The position numbers and the translations under genes are program-made. From Thermaceae bacterium (GTDB lineage: Bacteria > Deinococcota > Deinococci > Deinococcales > Marinithermaceae): DNA of 64,000 bases. Positions 36,355 through 46,927 of the stretch are shown here, in pieces (the stretch's first letter is position 1; each line of letters begins with the position of its first letter). Location of the stretch: NCBI GenBank assembly GCA_026985615.1, contig JALSQD010000051.1, positions 1 through 64,000 on the forward strand, read 5' to 3'. The notes under the pieces were generated by a model that did not search any database, was not told the DNA's origin, and saw only the letters and a list, made by a program, of their open reading frames with translations.

Positions 36355-37515
36355 ATGCTCGACTACTACCTGGCCCAGGAGCTGTTCACCCCCGAAGAGC
36401 GGCAAGTTCAAGCGGCGGCGCGAAAGTTTATGGAAGCCGAGGTCATGCCCCACATCCGCGAGTGGTGGGAGGAAGGGGTCTTCCCCAAACACCTCATCCG
36501 CACCTTCGGCGAGATGGGCTTCTTAGGCTCCAACCTGCCCGAGGAGTACGGGGCGGCCGGCGTCTCGAACAACGCCTACGGCCTGATCATGTACGAGCTC
36601 GAGCGCGTCGACTCCGGCCTGCGCAGCTTCGCCAGTGTCCAGGGGGCGCTGGTGATGTACCCCATCTACGCCTACGGCTCCGAGGAACAGAAGCGGGAAT
36701 ACCTGCCCAAGCTGGCCGCGGGCGAGATCGTCGGCGCCTTCGGCCTCACCGAGCCCGACGGCGGCTCCGACCCCGGCGGCAACATGAAGACCAAGGCCGT
36801 AAAAGATGGCGACTACTACGTCCTGAGCGGCACCAAGATGTGGATCACCAACGGCTCCATCGCCCAGATCGCCATCGTCTGGGCCAAGGACGAGGAGGGC
36901 AAGATCCTGGGCTTCATCGTCCCCACCGACACCCCGGGCTTCTCGGCACCGGAGATCCACCACAAGATGAGCCTGCGCGCCAGCGTGACCAGCGAGCTGG
37001 TGCTCGAGGACGTGCGCGTGCACAAGGACCAGCTGCTCCCGGGGTCGGGCAGCCTCAAGGCACCGCTCTCCTGCCTCACCCAGGCCCGCTACGGCATCGC
37101 CTGGGGGGCGCTGGGGGCGCTCGAGGCGGTCTACACCGAGGCGCTCGAGTTCTCGAAGAGCCGCATCACCTTCGGCCGCCCCATCGCCGCCCGCCAGCTC
37201 ATTCAGGACAAGCTCGTCTACATGCTCACCGAGCACACCAAGGGGCTGCTGCTCGCCTGGAAGCTGGGCAAGATGAAGGACGAGGGCACCCTTAAACACA
37301 CCCACGTCTCCCTGGCCAAACGCAACAACGTGCGCGCGGCCCTGCAAAGCGCCCGTCTGGCCCGCGAGATCCTGGGTGCCAACGGCATCACCACCGAGTA
37401 CCACGCCATCCGCCACATGCTCAACCTGGAAACCGTGGACACCTACGAGGGCACCCACGACATCCACACCCTCATCCTCGGCCGCGACATCACCGAGGAA
37501 AACGCCCTCACCTAG
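36355..37515 (+). CDS. gcdH: glutaryl-CoA dehydrogenase
   Basis: 386 residues, typical of GcdH. FAD flavoenzyme that oxidises and decarboxylates glutaryl-CoA to crotonyl-CoA in lysine/tryptophan breakdown. Motifs: PEEYGAAGVSNNAYGLIMYE, GAFGLTEPDGGSDPGGNMKT (FAD/substrate), YVLSGTKMWITNGSIAQIAI, the catalytic Glu in VDTYEGTHDIHTLILGRDIT (about 362-381), and Arg-rich QARYGIAWGALG. The GcdH assignment over other acyl-CoA dehydrogenases rests on these. TGAGGT (in AAGTGAGGTAGACG) is the ribosome binding site. It ends with a clear terminator. Confidence 0.88.
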   Translation: MLDYYLAQELFTPEERQVQAAARKFMEAEVMPHIREWWEEGVFPKHLIRTFGEMGFLGSNLPEEYGAAGVSNNAYGLIMYELERVDSGLRSFASVQGALVMYPIYAYGSEEQKREYLPKLAAGEIVGAFGLTEPDGGSDPGGNMKTKAVKDGDYYVLSGTKMWITNGSIAQIAIVWAKDEEGKILGFIVPTDTPGFSAPEIHHKMSLRASVTSELVLEDVRVHKDQLLPGSGSLKAPLSCLTQARYGIAWGALGALEAVYTEALEFSKSRITFGRPIAARQLIQDKLVYMLTEHTKGLLLAWKLGKMKDEGTLKHTHVSLAKRNNVRAALQSARLAREILGANGITTEYHAIRHMLNLETVDTYEGTHDIHTLILGRDITEENALT

Positions 37516-37534
37516 AACCTAAGGGCATAAGCGA

Positions 37535-37563
37535 GGAGGCGCGGCCCGGCCGCGCCTCCTTTT
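37535..37563 (+). terminator. rho-independent terminator of gcdH
   Basis: GGAGGCGCGG and CCGCGCCTCC form 10-bp arms around CCCGG, followed by TTTT. On the other strand it may also serve the end of the nuo operon. Confidence 0.85.
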
Positions 37564-37575
37564 GGTTTCGCAAAC

Positions 37576-38934
37576 CTACCTGATGATTGCGCTGGCCGCG
37601 GTGAAGAGGCCGTATCCCAGCCCCGGCAGCACGCCCAATAGCACCACCAGCACCGTCGCCAGCGCGATCCCCACCGGCGCCGAGCCGGAGAGGGCCACCG
37701 GCTCAGCCTTCTCGGCCTTGCTGAAGAGAGCCGCGCCCAAGAGCCGCAAGTAGTAGTACGCGGCAATCGCCGCGGCGAAGAGCGCCAGCGCCACGATCAG
37801 GTACTGGCCGCCCCGGGCCGCTTCCAGAAAGACCATGTACTTGCCCCAGAAACCCACCAGCGGGGGCAGCCCCGCGAGCGAGAGCAGGGCCACGGTCCAG
37901 CCCAGGCCCAAGAGCGGCGAGCGGCCCCACAACCCCGCGAGCGAACGCAAGGGAACGCCCTCGCCCTCGTCCAGCTGGGCCAGCACCGCAAAGGCGAGGC
38001 CGGTCGAGAGCGCGTAGGCCAGCAGGTAGTAGCCCAGCGCCGGCGCCGGGTTGGGGCCGAAGAGGGCCACCGCAATGTAACCGGCGTGCGCCACCGAGGA
38101 GTAGGCCAGCATCCGCTTGGCCTCACCCTGCACCATCGCCACCAGGTTGCCCCAGAAGACGGTGAGCAGCACCAGCGCCGCCAGCGCGTAGAAGGCCGGG
38201 CCGCCCAGGCCCACCGAGACCACCACCCGCGCGAAGGCGGCGAAGGCGGCCGCCTTGACCGCGGTGGCCATGAAGAGGGTCACCGGGCTGGGGCTGCCCT
38301 GGTAGACGTCAGGCGTCCACCAGTGGAAGGGCACGAGCGCGGCCTTGAAGGCCAGACCCGCCATCAGCATCATCACCGCCGCGGCCCAGACCAGGCCCGA
38401 GCCCTGGGCGCCCAGCACGAAGCCGCCGGTAGCGCCAAAGTAGAGCGCGATGCCGTAGAGGAAGAAAGCCGCGGCCACTGCCCCCAGCAGGAAGTACTTG
38501 AGGCTGGCCTCGAAGCCGCGCTCGCTGCGGCGGCTCGCCGCCAGCGCGTAGAGCGGGATCGAGAGAATCTCGAGCCCCACGATCATCACGCCCAGATGCG
38601 GCGTCGAGGCCATGACATGCCCGCCCAGCACCGCGAAGGCCACCAGCGGGTAGTACTCGAAGGCCGGCCAGCCCAGGCGCTTGTGGTAGTCGCAGTCGGC
38701 GAGGAGGGCGATCATCGCCCCCACGACCATCACCAGCGTGATCCCCTGGGCAAAGGCGTCGAAGGTGTACATCCCGCCGTAGGCGACCACGGTTTCGCCC
38801 CAGCCGAAGGCCAGGCTCACCAGCGTCGCCGCCATGCCCACCAGGGTGAGCGCCTTAATCGTTCGCGGCGGGGCGAAGAAGCCGGAGAAGGTCGTCACCA
38901 GCGCGGTGAGGAAAAGAATCCAGAGCGTGGTCAC
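37576..38934 (-). CDS. nuoN: NADH-quinone oxidoreductase subunit N (Nqo14)
   Basis: 452 residues with about 14 TM helices, one of three antiporter-like proton pumps of complex I. Key Lys residues sit in helices near AAAFFLYGIALY, FKAALVPFHWWTPDVYQGSP (conserved Lys and broken helix), and MLAYSSVAHAGYI. GTG start overlapping the nuoM stop by 4 nt (GTGA). It is the last gene of the operon. Confidence 0.95.
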   Translation of the reverse strand: MTTLWILFLTALVTTFSGFFAPPRTIKALTLVGMAATLVSLAFGWGETVVAYGGMYTFDAFAQGITLVMVVGAMIALLADCDYHKRLGWPAFEYYPLVAFAVLGGHVMASTPHLGVMIVGLEILSIPLYALAASRRSERGFEASLKYFLLGAVAAAFFLYGIALYFGATGGFVLGAQGSGLVWAAAVMMLMAGLAFKAALVPFHWWTPDVYQGSPSPVTLFMATAVKAAAFAAFARVVVSVGLGGPAFYALAALVLLTVFWGNLVAMVQGEAKRMLAYSSVAHAGYIAVALFGPNPAPALGYYLLAYALSTGLAFAVLAQLDEGEGVPLRSLAGLWGRSPLLGLGWTVALLSLAGLPPLVGFWGKYMVFLEAARGGQYLIVALALFAAAIAAYYYLRLLGAALFSKAEKAEPVALSGSAPVGIALATVLVVLLGVLPGLGYGLFTAASAIIR

Positions 38935-40349
38935 CGTCCACCTCCCAGTACGGCCGCGAGCGCTTCAGCCGCGGGCAGGATCGCCGAGGTGAAGAGCTTG
39001 GGGTAGACGCCCATGAAGACGATCACGAGTGTGGCCAGCGTCCCCCACTGCCACTCCACCGCGTCGAGGTCCGCCGCCGGTCGTTCGGGGGCGTTGTGGA
39101 AGACCTGCTGGTAGGCGTTGAGCGCGTAGGCCGCGGCCGCGATCACGGCCAGGAAGCCCACGAAGGTCCAGGACGGGCTGGCCTGCCACGCGCCCAGCAG
39201 GTTCATGAACTCGCCCGGGAAGCCGGAGAGGCCGGGCAGCCCCACCATCGCCAGCACCAAGATGAGCCCGAGCGCGGCAAGCGCGGGCGCCGACTTGGCG
39301 AGCCCCGAGGTGGGGCGCAGGTCCATCGTGCCGAAGCGGCGGTAGAGGCCACCGGCGAAGAGGAAGAGCCCGCCGGTGTAGACCGCCGAGGCCGCGAGCA
39401 GGAAGATGGCGCCCACCGCGCCCTCGGGCGTGCCGCTAAAGAGGCCGAGCGCCCCGATACCCATGTGCGAGAGCGCACCGTAGGCGAGCAGGCGCTTCCA
39501 GTCGGTCTGGGCGTAGGCGATCCAGGCCGCACCCACCGCGGTCAGTGCCGCCAGCGCCAGCAGGTAGGGCTGGAAGAGGGCGAAGGCCTCAGGAAAGAGC
39601 GGCAGCGTCCAGCGGAAGAAGCCGAAGAGGCCCACCTTGTAGAGCGTGCCCATTACGTCGGCCAGCCCCGAGGGGTGGTTCTCGGCATGAAAGTCGGGCA
39701 GCCAGACGTGTAGCGGGAAGAGCGGGGTCTTGACCATGAAGGCGAGCAAGAAGGCCACGAAGGCCCAAACGCCGACGGAGCCGCCCAGCGGGTGCGCCAG
39801 CAGGTCGCCCAGGAGGAAGCTGGGCGCGCCGCCCAGGTAGCGCACCGCCAGGATACCCGCGAGCATCAGCAGGCTGCCCACCAGGGTGAAGATCGCGAAC
39901 TTGATGAGCGCGCGCACGCGCCCCGCACCACCGAAGAGACCCAGCATCAGCAGGCTGGGAATCAGGGTGGCCTCGAAGAAGACGTAGAAGAGGACCAGGT
40001 CCTGCGCCGCCAGCAGGCCGAGCAGCCCCGTTTCCATCATCAGCGCCAGACCCACCATCGCCGGGGGGACGTCGTGCGCGGCCAGAAGGGCGATGAAGGT
40101 CGTCACCACGACCGCGAGCATCAGCACCGCGCCCACGCCGTCCCAGCCAACCGCGTAGTAGACGCCGGCCTCGGCCAGGAGGGGCGTGTGGAAAGCGTAG
40201 TCGGTGCCACCCAGGAACCCGCCAAAGCTGGCGACGCCCAAGAGCAGAGTCAAGAACGACCCCACGAGGCCCAAAGCGCGCGCCGAAGAGGGGTTGAGCA
40301 GCGCGAGCACGCCGAAGATCAGGGGTAGGAAGATGAGCGCGTGAATCAC
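38931..40349 (-). CDS. nuoM: NADH-quinone oxidoreductase subunit M (Nqo13)
   Basis: 472 residues with about 14 TM helices; antiporter-like proton-pumping subunit. [20 protein letters not shown] (conserved Glu), [20 protein letters not shown] (the Lys-containing motif) and [19 protein letters not shown] are typical. I choose the GTG at 40349, which overlaps the nuoL stop by 4 nt (GTGA); a start five codons upstream is also open. Confidence 0.95.
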   Translation of the reverse strand: MIHALIFLPLIFGVLALLNPSSARALGLVGSFLTLLLGVASFGGFLGGTDYAFHTPLLAEAGVYYAVGWDGVGAVLMLAVVVTTFIALLAAHDVPPAMVGLALMMETGLLGLLAAQDLVLFYVFFEATLIPSLLMLGLFGGAGRVRALIKFAIFTLVGSLLMLAGILAVRYLGGAPSFLLGDLLAHPLGGSVGVWAFVAFLLAFMVKTPLFPLHVWLPDFHAENHPSGLADVMGTLYKVGLFGFFRWTLPLFPEAFALFQPYLLALAALTAVGAAWIAYAQTDWKRLLAYGALSHMGIGALGLFSGTPEGAVGAIFLLAASAVYTGGLFLFAGGLYRRFGTMDLRPTSGLAKSAPALAALGLILVLAMVGLPGLSGFPGEFMNLLGAWQASPSWTFVGFLAVIAAAAYALNAYQQVFHNAPERPAADLDAVEWQWGTLATLVIVFMGVYPKLFTSAILPAAEALAAVLGGGR

Positions 40350-42178
40350 CGGAGCACCCCCCAAACGAGCATCGCGACCAGGCCAAAGACCATCAGCGCC
40401 CCGTAGGCGCGAACGTAGCCGGTCTGCACCCTGGTCAGCCGCTCACCGAGCCAACCGCTCACCCCCGCGACGTAGACGTAGAAGGTATCGAGGGCGCCGT
40501 CGAGCAGGCTCCAGATGTAGGCCAGCTCCTTGAGCGGCGTCACGATCACCGCGTTGTAGGCCAGGTCCACGTAGAAGGCGTTTTCCGACCAAGTCTGGAA
40601 GGTGAGGTACCACTTCGGCAGCGCCCAGCGGGTGAAGGCCAGGTACCCCAGGTAGAGCCCGGCGAGCGCCACCACCGCGGAGAGGGTGATGAGCCCCCAC
40701 TCGAGCCCCAGGCTCATGTGGTGGACCTCCACGTGCGCCAGCGCCGGCGCCAGGTAGGGCTCGATCAGGTTCCAGAAGGGCTTGGGCAGCGCCAAGAAGC
40801 CCGCGAAGACCGCGCCCAGCGCCAGAATGTCGTTGGGAATGGTCATCACCGGCGGAGCCTCGTGCGGGTGGGCGTCGCCCTTGTACTCGCCCAGGAAGAC
40901 GAGCGCGTACCACCGCATGGCGTAGATCGCGGTCAGGAAGGCCACCGAAAGCCCGGCGATGTAGAAGCCCGTGCCCCCGAAGGGGTAGTTGAGGGTCGCG
41001 GTGATGATCGCGTCCTTCGACCAGAAGCCCGCGAGCAGCGGGAAACCGGCGAGCGAGAGCGCACCCGCGAGGCCGTGCAGATGGGTGCGGGGCAGGTACT
41101 TCTTGAGCCCGCCCATCTTGCGCACGTCCTGCTCGCCCCCGAGGGCGTGGATGACCGAGCCCGAGGCCAGGAAGAGCAGCGCCTTGTAGAAGGCGTGGGT
41201 CATCACATGGAAGAGCGCGATCCAGTACGCGCCCACCCCCACAGCCATGAACATGTAGCCCAGCTGGCTGATCGTGGAGTAGGCGACGATCTTCTTGATG
41301 TCCCACTGCCCCAGGGCGCTGAGCGCGCCGTAGGCGGCGGTAAGGATGCCGATGACGGCGATAAAGTAGGAGACGTCCTGCAGGTTGACGTAGAGGAAGG
41401 AGCTGCGGGCGATCAGGTAGACGCCGGCGGTCACCATCGTCGCCGCGTGGATGAGGGCGCTGACCGGCGTCGGGCCCGCCATGGCGTCGGGCAACCACAC
41501 CATCAGGGGCACCTGGGCGCTCTTGCCCACCGCCCCCACGAAGAGGAGGAAGCCCGCGAGCCCCAGACTCAGCGGCAGTACGTGGCTGGCCTCGAGCGCC
41601 TCACGCAGCTCGGCGATCGAGAGCGTGCCGAAGAGGCTGTAGAGCAGGGCCATGCCCAGCAAGAAGCCCAGATCGCCGATGCGGTTGACGATGAAGGCCT
41701 TGCGGGCGCTGTCGGCGTTCTTCTTTTCGGTGTACCAGAAACCGATCAGCAGGAAGCTCGCCAGACCCACGCCTTCCCAGCCGATGAACATCACCGGGTA
41801 GCTGCCGGCGAGGACGAGGGTCATCATCATGGCGATGAAGAGGTTGAGGTAAGCGAAGAAGCGGCTGAACCCCTCGTCGCCGTGCATGTAGCCGATGGCG
41901 TAGACGTGGATGAGGAAGCCGATGCCGGTCACCACCAGGCCCATGTAGCTCGAAAGCGGGTCGAGCACCAGGCTGAAGGGAATCCCCGGCAACCAGTCCT
42001 TAATCTCCCAGGCAGCGCCGCCCCCCAAGGAGAGCGCGACCACCAGCAAGAAGCTGGCGCCGGTCAGCGCCGAGGCGATGATGCCGGGCAGGGGTTCGCG
42101 CAGGTGCTTGCCCGCGAGCCCGAGGTAGACGAAGCCGGCGAGCGGGAGCAGAATGATCAAGAGCAGCAGCATGTTCAC
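40346..42178 (-). CDS. nuoL: NADH-quinone oxidoreductase subunit L (Nqo12)
   Basis: 610 residues, the largest antiporter-like subunit; 14 core TM helices plus the long amphipathic helix HL and the last TM at the C terminus that clamp the membrane arm. Motifs: [20 protein letters not shown] (Glu), [20 protein letters not shown] (Lys), [40 protein letters not shown] and [23 protein letters not shown] start overlapping the nuoK stop. Confidence 0.96.
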   Translation of the reverse strand: MNMLLLLIILLPLAGFVYLGLAGKHLREPLPGIIASALTGASFLLVVALSLGGGAAWEIKDWLPGIPFSLVLDPLSSYMGLVVTGIGFLIHVYAIGYMHGDEGFSRFFAYLNLFIAMMMTLVLAGSYPVMFIGWEGVGLASFLLIGFWYTEKKNADSARKAFIVNRIGDLGFLLGMALLYSLFGTLSIAELREALEASHVLPLSLGLAGFLLFVGAVGKSAQVPLMVWLPDAMAGPTPVSALIHAATMVTAGVYLIARSSFLYVNLQDVSYFIAVIGILTAAYGALSALGQWDIKKIVAYSTISQLGYMFMAVGVGAYWIALFHVMTHAFYKALLFLASGSVIHALGGEQDVRKMGGLKKYLPRTHLHGLAGALSLAGFPLLAGFWSKDAIITATLNYPFGGTGFYIAGLSVAFLTAIYAMRWYALVFLGEYKGDAHPHEAPPVMTIPNDILALGAVFAGFLALPKPFWNLIEPYLAPALAHVEVHHMSLGLEWGLITLSAVVALAGLYLGYLAFTRWALPKWYLTFQTWSENAFYVDLAYNAVIVTPLKELAYIWSLLDGALDTFYVYVAGVSGWLGERLTRVQTGYVRAYGALMVFGLVAMLVWGVLR

Positions 42179-42468
42179 CCCCTAAGCTCCGCGAGGTCGT
42201 CCACCGAGGTGGAGCTGCGCGCGCGGAAGACCGCGACGATGATCCCGAGCCCCACGGCCACCTCGGCGGCGGCCAGAGCGATGACCACCAGCGCCATCGC
42301 CTGGCCCTCGAGGTTACCCGAACCCCGGGCGAAGGCGACCAGCGCCAGGTTGGCCGCGTTGAGCATGAGCTCGATGGACATGAAGATGAGGATCGCCGTC
42401 CTGCGCGAAAGCACGCCGTAGAGGCCGATCGCGAACAGGAGGGCGGAGAGCAGCAGGTAGTAACTCAC
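42175..42468 (-). CDS. nuoK: NADH-quinone oxidoreductase subunit K (Nqo11)
   Basis: 97 residues with three TM helices. The two conserved membrane Glu are in [16 protein letters not shown] (about 31) and [20 protein letters not shown] (about 67), part of the proton wire. It overlaps nuoJ and nuoL by 4 nt each. Confidence 0.96.
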   Translation of the reverse strand: MSYYLLLSALLFAIGLYGVLSRRTAILIFMSIELMLNAANLALVAFARGSGNLEGQAMALVVIALAAAEVAVGLGIIVAVFRARSSTSVDDLAELRG

Positions 42469-43022
42469 TTGCCCACCTCCTCCAGCTCACGGTCGCGCTC
42501 GGACACCTGCGGCTTGACGCGCGCCTTGCGCGTCTGGGGCTGCACCAGCACCACGGCCGACACGGTGGCCACGAACAGCAGCACCGCGATGAGCAGGACG
42601 ATATATAGCCAGAGACCGTAGAGCAGCTTACCGAGCGGCCCAGGCAGGCCCCCGGCGAGCTTGACGTCGGCCAGCGGGTTCACCGGCCCCACGCCCGAGA
42701 AGGCGTAGGCCAGGGCCAGGAAGAAGACCGCCGCCAACGCCGCGCCCACCGGACGCATCCAGCGCAGCCGGTCCACGCCCACGTCGGCCTTGGCGTCGTA
42801 GAGCAGCATGATCACGAAGAGAAAGAGCACCATGACGGCGCCGGCGTAGACGATGATCTGGATCCAGCCAAGGAACTGCGCCTCAAGCGCAAAGTAGACC
42901 ATCGCCAGCACCAGGAAGTTGCCCACGAGCGCCAGGCCGGCGTGCACCGCGTTCTTCAGGGTGACCGCCGCGAGCGCGCTGGCCACCAGCAGCACCCCGG
43001 CGATGAGATCGAACGCACTCAC
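42465..43022 (-). CDS. nuoJ: NADH-quinone oxidoreductase subunit J (Nqo10)
   Basis: 185 residues, five TM helices. TM3 carries the pi-bulge region with conserved Tyr and Gly ([20 protein letters not shown]). The C-terminal tail is charged. Overlaps nuoI and nuoK by 4 nt. Confidence 0.95.
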   Translation of the reverse strand: MSAFDLIAGVLLVASALAAVTLKNAVHAGLALVGNFLVLAMVYFALEAQFLGWIQIIVYAGAVMVLFLFVIMLLYDAKADVGVDRLRWMRPVGAALAAVFFLALAYAFSGVGPVNPLADVKLAGGLPGPLGKLLYGLWLYIVLLIAVLLFVATVSAVVLVQPQTRKARVKPQVSERDRELEEVGK

Positions 43023-43549
43023 TCGTACTTCACCCCCTCCAGCTCGGGCCGCACGTACGGCACCTCGAAGCCGAGCTTCACCTTCTTGCCGGTGCGGGCG
43101 GCCTCGCGGCGCTGCGGCTTGGAACCGACCGTGTCCACCAGCAGGTCCTCCTTGGTGTAGACGAAGTCGGAGTAGACGTAGTCGGCCAGCTCGAACTCGT
43201 TGCCGAGCACGATCGCCCCTGTCGGGCAGGCCTCTTCACAGAGGCCGCAGAAGATGCAGCGCAGCATGTTGATCTCGTAGACCTTGGCGTAGCGCTCACC
43301 CGCCGAGACCGGGTTTTCCGGATCGTTCTCGGCCGGCTCGACGTAGATGGCGTAGGCCGGACAGGCCGCCGCGCAGAGGCTGCAACCGATGCACTTCTCC
43401 AGGCCGTCCGGGTGCCGGGTGAGCACGTGGCGGCCATGGAAGCGCGGCTTGATGGGGACCGGCGCGCTGGGATAGGGGATCGTCACCGGCTTGGAGAACA
43501 GGTGTTTGAGGGTGATCCCCATCGCCTTGGCAAGGGCGAACACGCTCAT
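43019..43549 (-). CDS. nuoI: NADH-quinone oxidoreductase subunit I (Nqo9)
   Basis: 176 residues. Peripheral-arm ferredoxin-like subunit with two [4Fe-4S] clusters, N6a and N6b: [16 protein letters not shown] and [16 protein letters not shown]. An N-terminal helix ([14 protein letters not shown]) packs on the membrane arm. The ATG at 43549 has GGAGGTGCCGT upstream and overlaps the nuoH stop by 4 nt. Confidence 0.97.
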   Translation of the reverse strand: MSVFALAKAMGITLKHLFSKPVTIPYPSAPVPIKPRFHGRHVLTRHPDGLEKCIGCSLCAAACPAYAIYVEPAENDPENPVSAGERYAKVYEINMLRCIFCGLCEEACPTGAIVLGNEFELADYVYSDFVYTKEDLLVDTVGSKPQRREAARTGKKVKLGFEVPYVRPELEGVKYE

Positions 43550-44538
43550 ACGGCACCTCCTTTGCTGGCCACCCAGTAGGCGGTAGCCAGGAACCAGGCC
43601 AGCGCCACCGGGAAGAGCACCCCCCAGGCAAAGCGGATCATCACGTCGTACCGGGTGCGGAACCAGCTGGCCCAGATCCACATCACCAGGAAGACGAAGA
43701 CCGCCCACTTGATGAAGAGCCAGAGGATGGGAATGTCGGGCAGGCCGAAGGGGGCGTGCCAGCCGCCCAGGAAGAGGGTGGGGATGAGGGCGGCGGCGGT
43801 GATCCAGTGGAGCAACTCGGCCATGTAGAAGGCCACGAACTTCATGCTGTTGTACTCGGTGGAGAAGCCGCCCACCAGCTCCTGCTCTGCCTCGACGAAG
43901 TCGAAGGGCGTGCGTCCCATCTCGGCCAGGGCGGCGATGAGGTAGACCACGAAGGCCGGGAACTGCCAGAGGATGAGCCAGCCGTGCTCGCCCTGCCACT
44001 CGACGATGTCGCGCAGGCTCAGCGAGCCCACGAGCAGCACTGGCCCCAGCAGGGCAATGCCGAGGGCGAGCTCGTAACCCACCAGCCCCGCGGCGCTGCG
44101 CAGGCCGCCCAGGAGGCTGTACTTCGAACCCGAAGCCCAGCCCGAGAGGAAGATGCCGTAGACGGCCAGCTCGGCCACCGCGAAGATGTAGAGCACGCCG
44201 AGGTTGAGGTCGGCCACCCAGGGGTCGAGCCCGAAGAGGCTGCCCTCGGGACCCAGCGGGATCACCGCGAAGGCGGCGAGCGCGAAGGTGAAGGAGATTA
44301 CCGGGGCCAGCCAGTAGACGAACTTGTCGGCCTTGGAAACGGAGATGTCCTCCTTGAAGATCGCCTTCACCGCGTCGGCGATGGGCTGGAGGAGGCCCAG
44401 CGGACCCACCCGGTTGGGGCCGAGGCGGATCTGGAAGCGGGCCAGCACCCGCCGCATCGCCCAGGTCAGGTAGGCGAAGGCGAAGAGGAGCATCAGGATG
44501 AGCACCAAGCCCTTGAGGGCCGTGATCAGGTAGGTCAC
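43546..44538 (-). CDS. nuoH: NADH-quinone oxidoreductase subunit H (Nqo8)
   Basis: 330 residues, eight TM helices; lines the quinone-binding chamber together with NuoB and NuoD. Characteristic: [20 protein letters not shown] (loop 1), [13 protein letters not shown], and [20 protein letters not shown] (acidic loop with the conserved Glu/Asp). GTG start overlapping the nuoG stop. Confidence 0.97.
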   Translation of the reverse strand: MTYLITALKGLVLILMLLFAFAYLTWAMRRVLARFQIRLGPNRVGPLGLLQPIADAVKAIFKEDISVSKADKFVYWLAPVISFTFALAAFAVIPLGPEGSLFGLDPWVADLNLGVLYIFAVAELAVYGIFLSGWASGSKYSLLGGLRSAAGLVGYELALGIALLGPVLLVGSLSLRDIVEWQGEHGWLILWQFPAFVVYLIAALAEMGRTPFDFVEAEQELVGGFSTEYNSMKFVAFYMAELLHWITAAALIPTLFLGGWHAPFGLPDIPILWLFIKWAVFVFLVMWIWASWFRTRYDVMIRFAWGVLFPVALAWFLATAYWVASKGGAV

Positions 44539-46925
44539 GAAGCCTCACCTCCCCTCGGAACGAGGGCCTTGAAGGGCATTCGGCCCGCCGGCACCCCCGC
44601 GGGGAGGTAGAACCAGCCCTTGGGCAGCGCCGCGTCGAAGACGACCCGGACGCGCTGGGGCCCTTCGGGGGTCTCGACCTCGAGCGTCGCCCCCTCGTCG
44701 AGCCCTTCGGCCAGGGCCGTCTCCGGATGGGTGGCCAGCTCGAGCACCCCCAGGGCGCGCTGTACCGTGGGCCCGCGGCGGTGCCGCGCCTTCCACATGC
44801 TGGGCCGCAGGTAGAGGTTGCCTTCCATGGGCATCGGCCGCGGCGCGTGGCTCACGCGCGGACGCCAGAGCGTGCCGTAGGCGTCGAGCCGGTTGAGGTC
44901 GATCTTGTAGCGCTCGGCGAAACGCTGCTGCGCCTGCCGCACGAAGCGGATCGCGGGGTTGAGCCCCAGGGCGGTGCCGAAGAGGTGCAGCGCCTGCACC
45001 AGACCCTCGGCCTCACCCGCCTCCACGTGCGCGGGCTGGAGCGCCAGCAGCCGGTTTTCGGCGCTCAGGAAGGTACCCCGCTTCTCGTAGGCGGTCTTCG
45101 CCGGCAGCACCACGTCGGCGTAGCGGGCCACCATCGGGCTCAGGTGGGTGGCGTGGAAGACGCGGAACTCGGTACCCTCCAGAATCTTCATCGGGGCGCT
45201 CTCCGCAGCGATGAAGACCGCGCGCGGCCCTTTGCGGTCGCCCGTGGGCCATACGCCCATCGCCTCCAGCCCGCGGGCGTTGGCCGCCGGCGTCATCACC
45301 AGCACGCCCGCGCCCTGCGACTTGGCCAGCCTTTCGGCCAGCTGCGCCGCCTGCACGTCGCCGAGCACCTCGGCGCCGATGAGGAATACGCGCTTCTCGG
45401 CCTTCTGCCAGCGCTCGGCCGCCCGCTTGATGGCGACGGGGTCCACGCCCGGGACCTCGGTGGGCTCGCGCCCCGCCAGCGCCGCTTCGAAGGCGGCGAA
45501 GAAGGCGGCCGCGTGCCCGGGCTCGAAGACCCCGCTGGCCTCGGCCCACTCCATCACGCGGGTGGTGTGCGGAGCGAAGGCGCCCAGCAGGCTCCGGTCG
45601 GGCGGGGTGTGCTCGCGGATCGAGAGGTCGGCGATGGGGGTGCCGTGGTTCAGGCGCGGCGGCATCTTGACGCCGCGCAAGCGCTTGTGGATCCAGACGT
45701 GGGCGATCGGCAGCTCCTCGGTGGGGTCGCCCACGGCCAGGATGTAGTCGGCCTCCAGCAGGTCGGCGAAGGTTGCCGCCGGGTAGTTCGAGGCCGGCAC
45801 CCCGGTGCGCCCCTCGAAGTCGAGGAAGTCGCTGCCTAGGACCTTGGAAAGCTCGGCCGCTGCCATACCCTCCTCGATCGTGGCGTCGCCGGGAAGCACG
45901 ATGCCCACGCGCTTCTTGTCCACGCCCTCGAGCCCCTGACGCATCGCCGCCAGCGCTTCTTCCCAGGTCGCGGGCTCGAGCGAACCGCCCTTGCGCACCA
46001 TGGGCTGGGTGAGGCGGTCCTCGTTCACCCACTCGTGGCCGAAGCGGGCCGCGTCGGAGATCCATAGGTCGTTGACCTCGGGGTTCTCGCGCGTGCGGAT
46101 GCGCTCGAGGCGACCGCTGCGGGCGTCGATCCAGATGTTCTGGCCGCTGGCGTCCGAGGGGTCGACGCTGGCCGTCTGCTCGAACTCCCAGTTGCGCCCG
46201 CGGAAGCGCGCCACCCGGTCGAGCAGCGCACCCACCGGACAGATGTCGGTGATGTTGCCCGAGAAGCCCGAGGGCAAGCCCTCGTCGGCGGTGCCGATGA
46301 AGGTGTGCACCCCGCGCTCGATGAAGTCGAGCACTTGATCCCCGGGAATCTCCTCGAAGTAGCGCACGCAGCGCTTGCAGTGAATGCAGCGCTCGCGGTC
46401 GAGGATGATGAACTCGCTAAGCGGGTGGTGCTTGTCGACGTGGCGCTTGGTGAAGGCGTAGCGGGTGTAGACCGGCTCGCCGTCGGGGCGGGTGTAGAAC
46501 TTGCGGTCAAGCCCGTACTCATAGGCGCGGTCCTGCAGGTCGCAGGCCCCGCCCTTGTCGCAGGTGGGGCAGTCGAGCGGGTGGTTGGCGAGCGTCAGCT
46601 CCACCATCCCCGACTGGGCGTGCCGCACCTCGTCGGAGAGCGTGTCGATCACCATCCCGTCGCTCACGGCCAGCGTGCAGCTCGCCATAAGCTTGGGGAA
46701 CCAGAAGATCTTGACCTCCCCCGACTCGTCGGTGATCCACTCGCCGTCCGGCCCCTTGCGCGGCGCACCGGCCTTGACCAAACACATCCGGCAGGAACCG
46801 GTGGGGCTCAGGTGGCGCTCGGCGCAGAAGAGGGGCACGTCGTAGCCGGCGTGGAAGATCGCGTCCATCGCTGAGGTGCCGGGGGGAACCTCGACGACGC
46901 GGTCGTTGACCTTGACTTTCGGCAT
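44535..46925 (-). CDS. nuoG: NADH-quinone oxidoreductase subunit G (Nqo3), lacking the N7 cluster ligands
   Basis: 796 residues; largest Fe-S subunit. [2Fe-2S] N1b: Cys 34, 45, 48, 83. N5: His 115, Cys 119, 122, 128 ([14 protein letters not shown]). N4: Cys 180, 183, 186, 229 ([15 protein letters not shown]). The four positions that hold the off-path N7 cluster in T. thermophilus and E. coli (CX2CX3CX27C) fall at 255, 258, 262 and 290 and are Asp, Asp, Gln and Ser; there is no Cys anywhere after residue 229. The C-terminal formate-dehydrogenase-like domain is otherwise full-length. ATG at 46925 chosen with GGAGGTGAGG upstream, 2 nt after the nuoF stop. Confidence 0.96.
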   Translation of the reverse strand: MPKVKVNDRVVEVPPGTSAMDAIFHAGYDVPLFCAERHLSPTGSCRMCLVKAGAPRKGPDGEWITDESGEVKIFWFPKLMASCTLAVSDGMVIDTLSDEVRHAQSGMVELTLANHPLDCPTCDKGGACDLQDRAYEYGLDRKFYTRPDGEPVYTRYAFTKRHVDKHHPLSEFIILDRERCIHCKRCVRYFEEIPGDQVLDFIERGVHTFIGTADEGLPSGFSGNITDICPVGALLDRVARFRGRNWEFEQTASVDPSDASGQNIWIDARSGRLERIRTRENPEVNDLWISDAARFGHEWVNEDRLTQPMVRKGGSLEPATWEEALAAMRQGLEGVDKKRVGIVLPGDATIEEGMAAAELSKVLGSDFLDFEGRTGVPASNYPAATFADLLEADYILAVGDPTEELPIAHVWIHKRLRGVKMPPRLNHGTPIADLSIREHTPPDRSLLGAFAPHTTRVMEWAEASGVFEPGHAAAFFAAFEAALAGREPTEVPGVDPVAIKRAAERWQKAEKRVFLIGAEVLGDVQAAQLAERLAKSQGAGVLVMTPAANARGLEAMGVWPTGDRKGPRAVFIAAESAPMKILEGTEFRVFHATHLSPMVARYADVVLPAKTAYEKRGTFLSAENRLLALQPAHVEAGEAEGLVQALHLFGTALGLNPAIRFVRQAQQRFAERYKIDLNRLDAYGTLWRPRVSHAPRPMPMEGNLYLRPSMWKARHRRGPTVQRALGVLELATHPETALAEGLDEGATLEVETPEGPQRVRVVFDAALPKGWFYLPAGVPAGRMPFKALVPRGGEAS

Positions 46926-46927
46926 CC

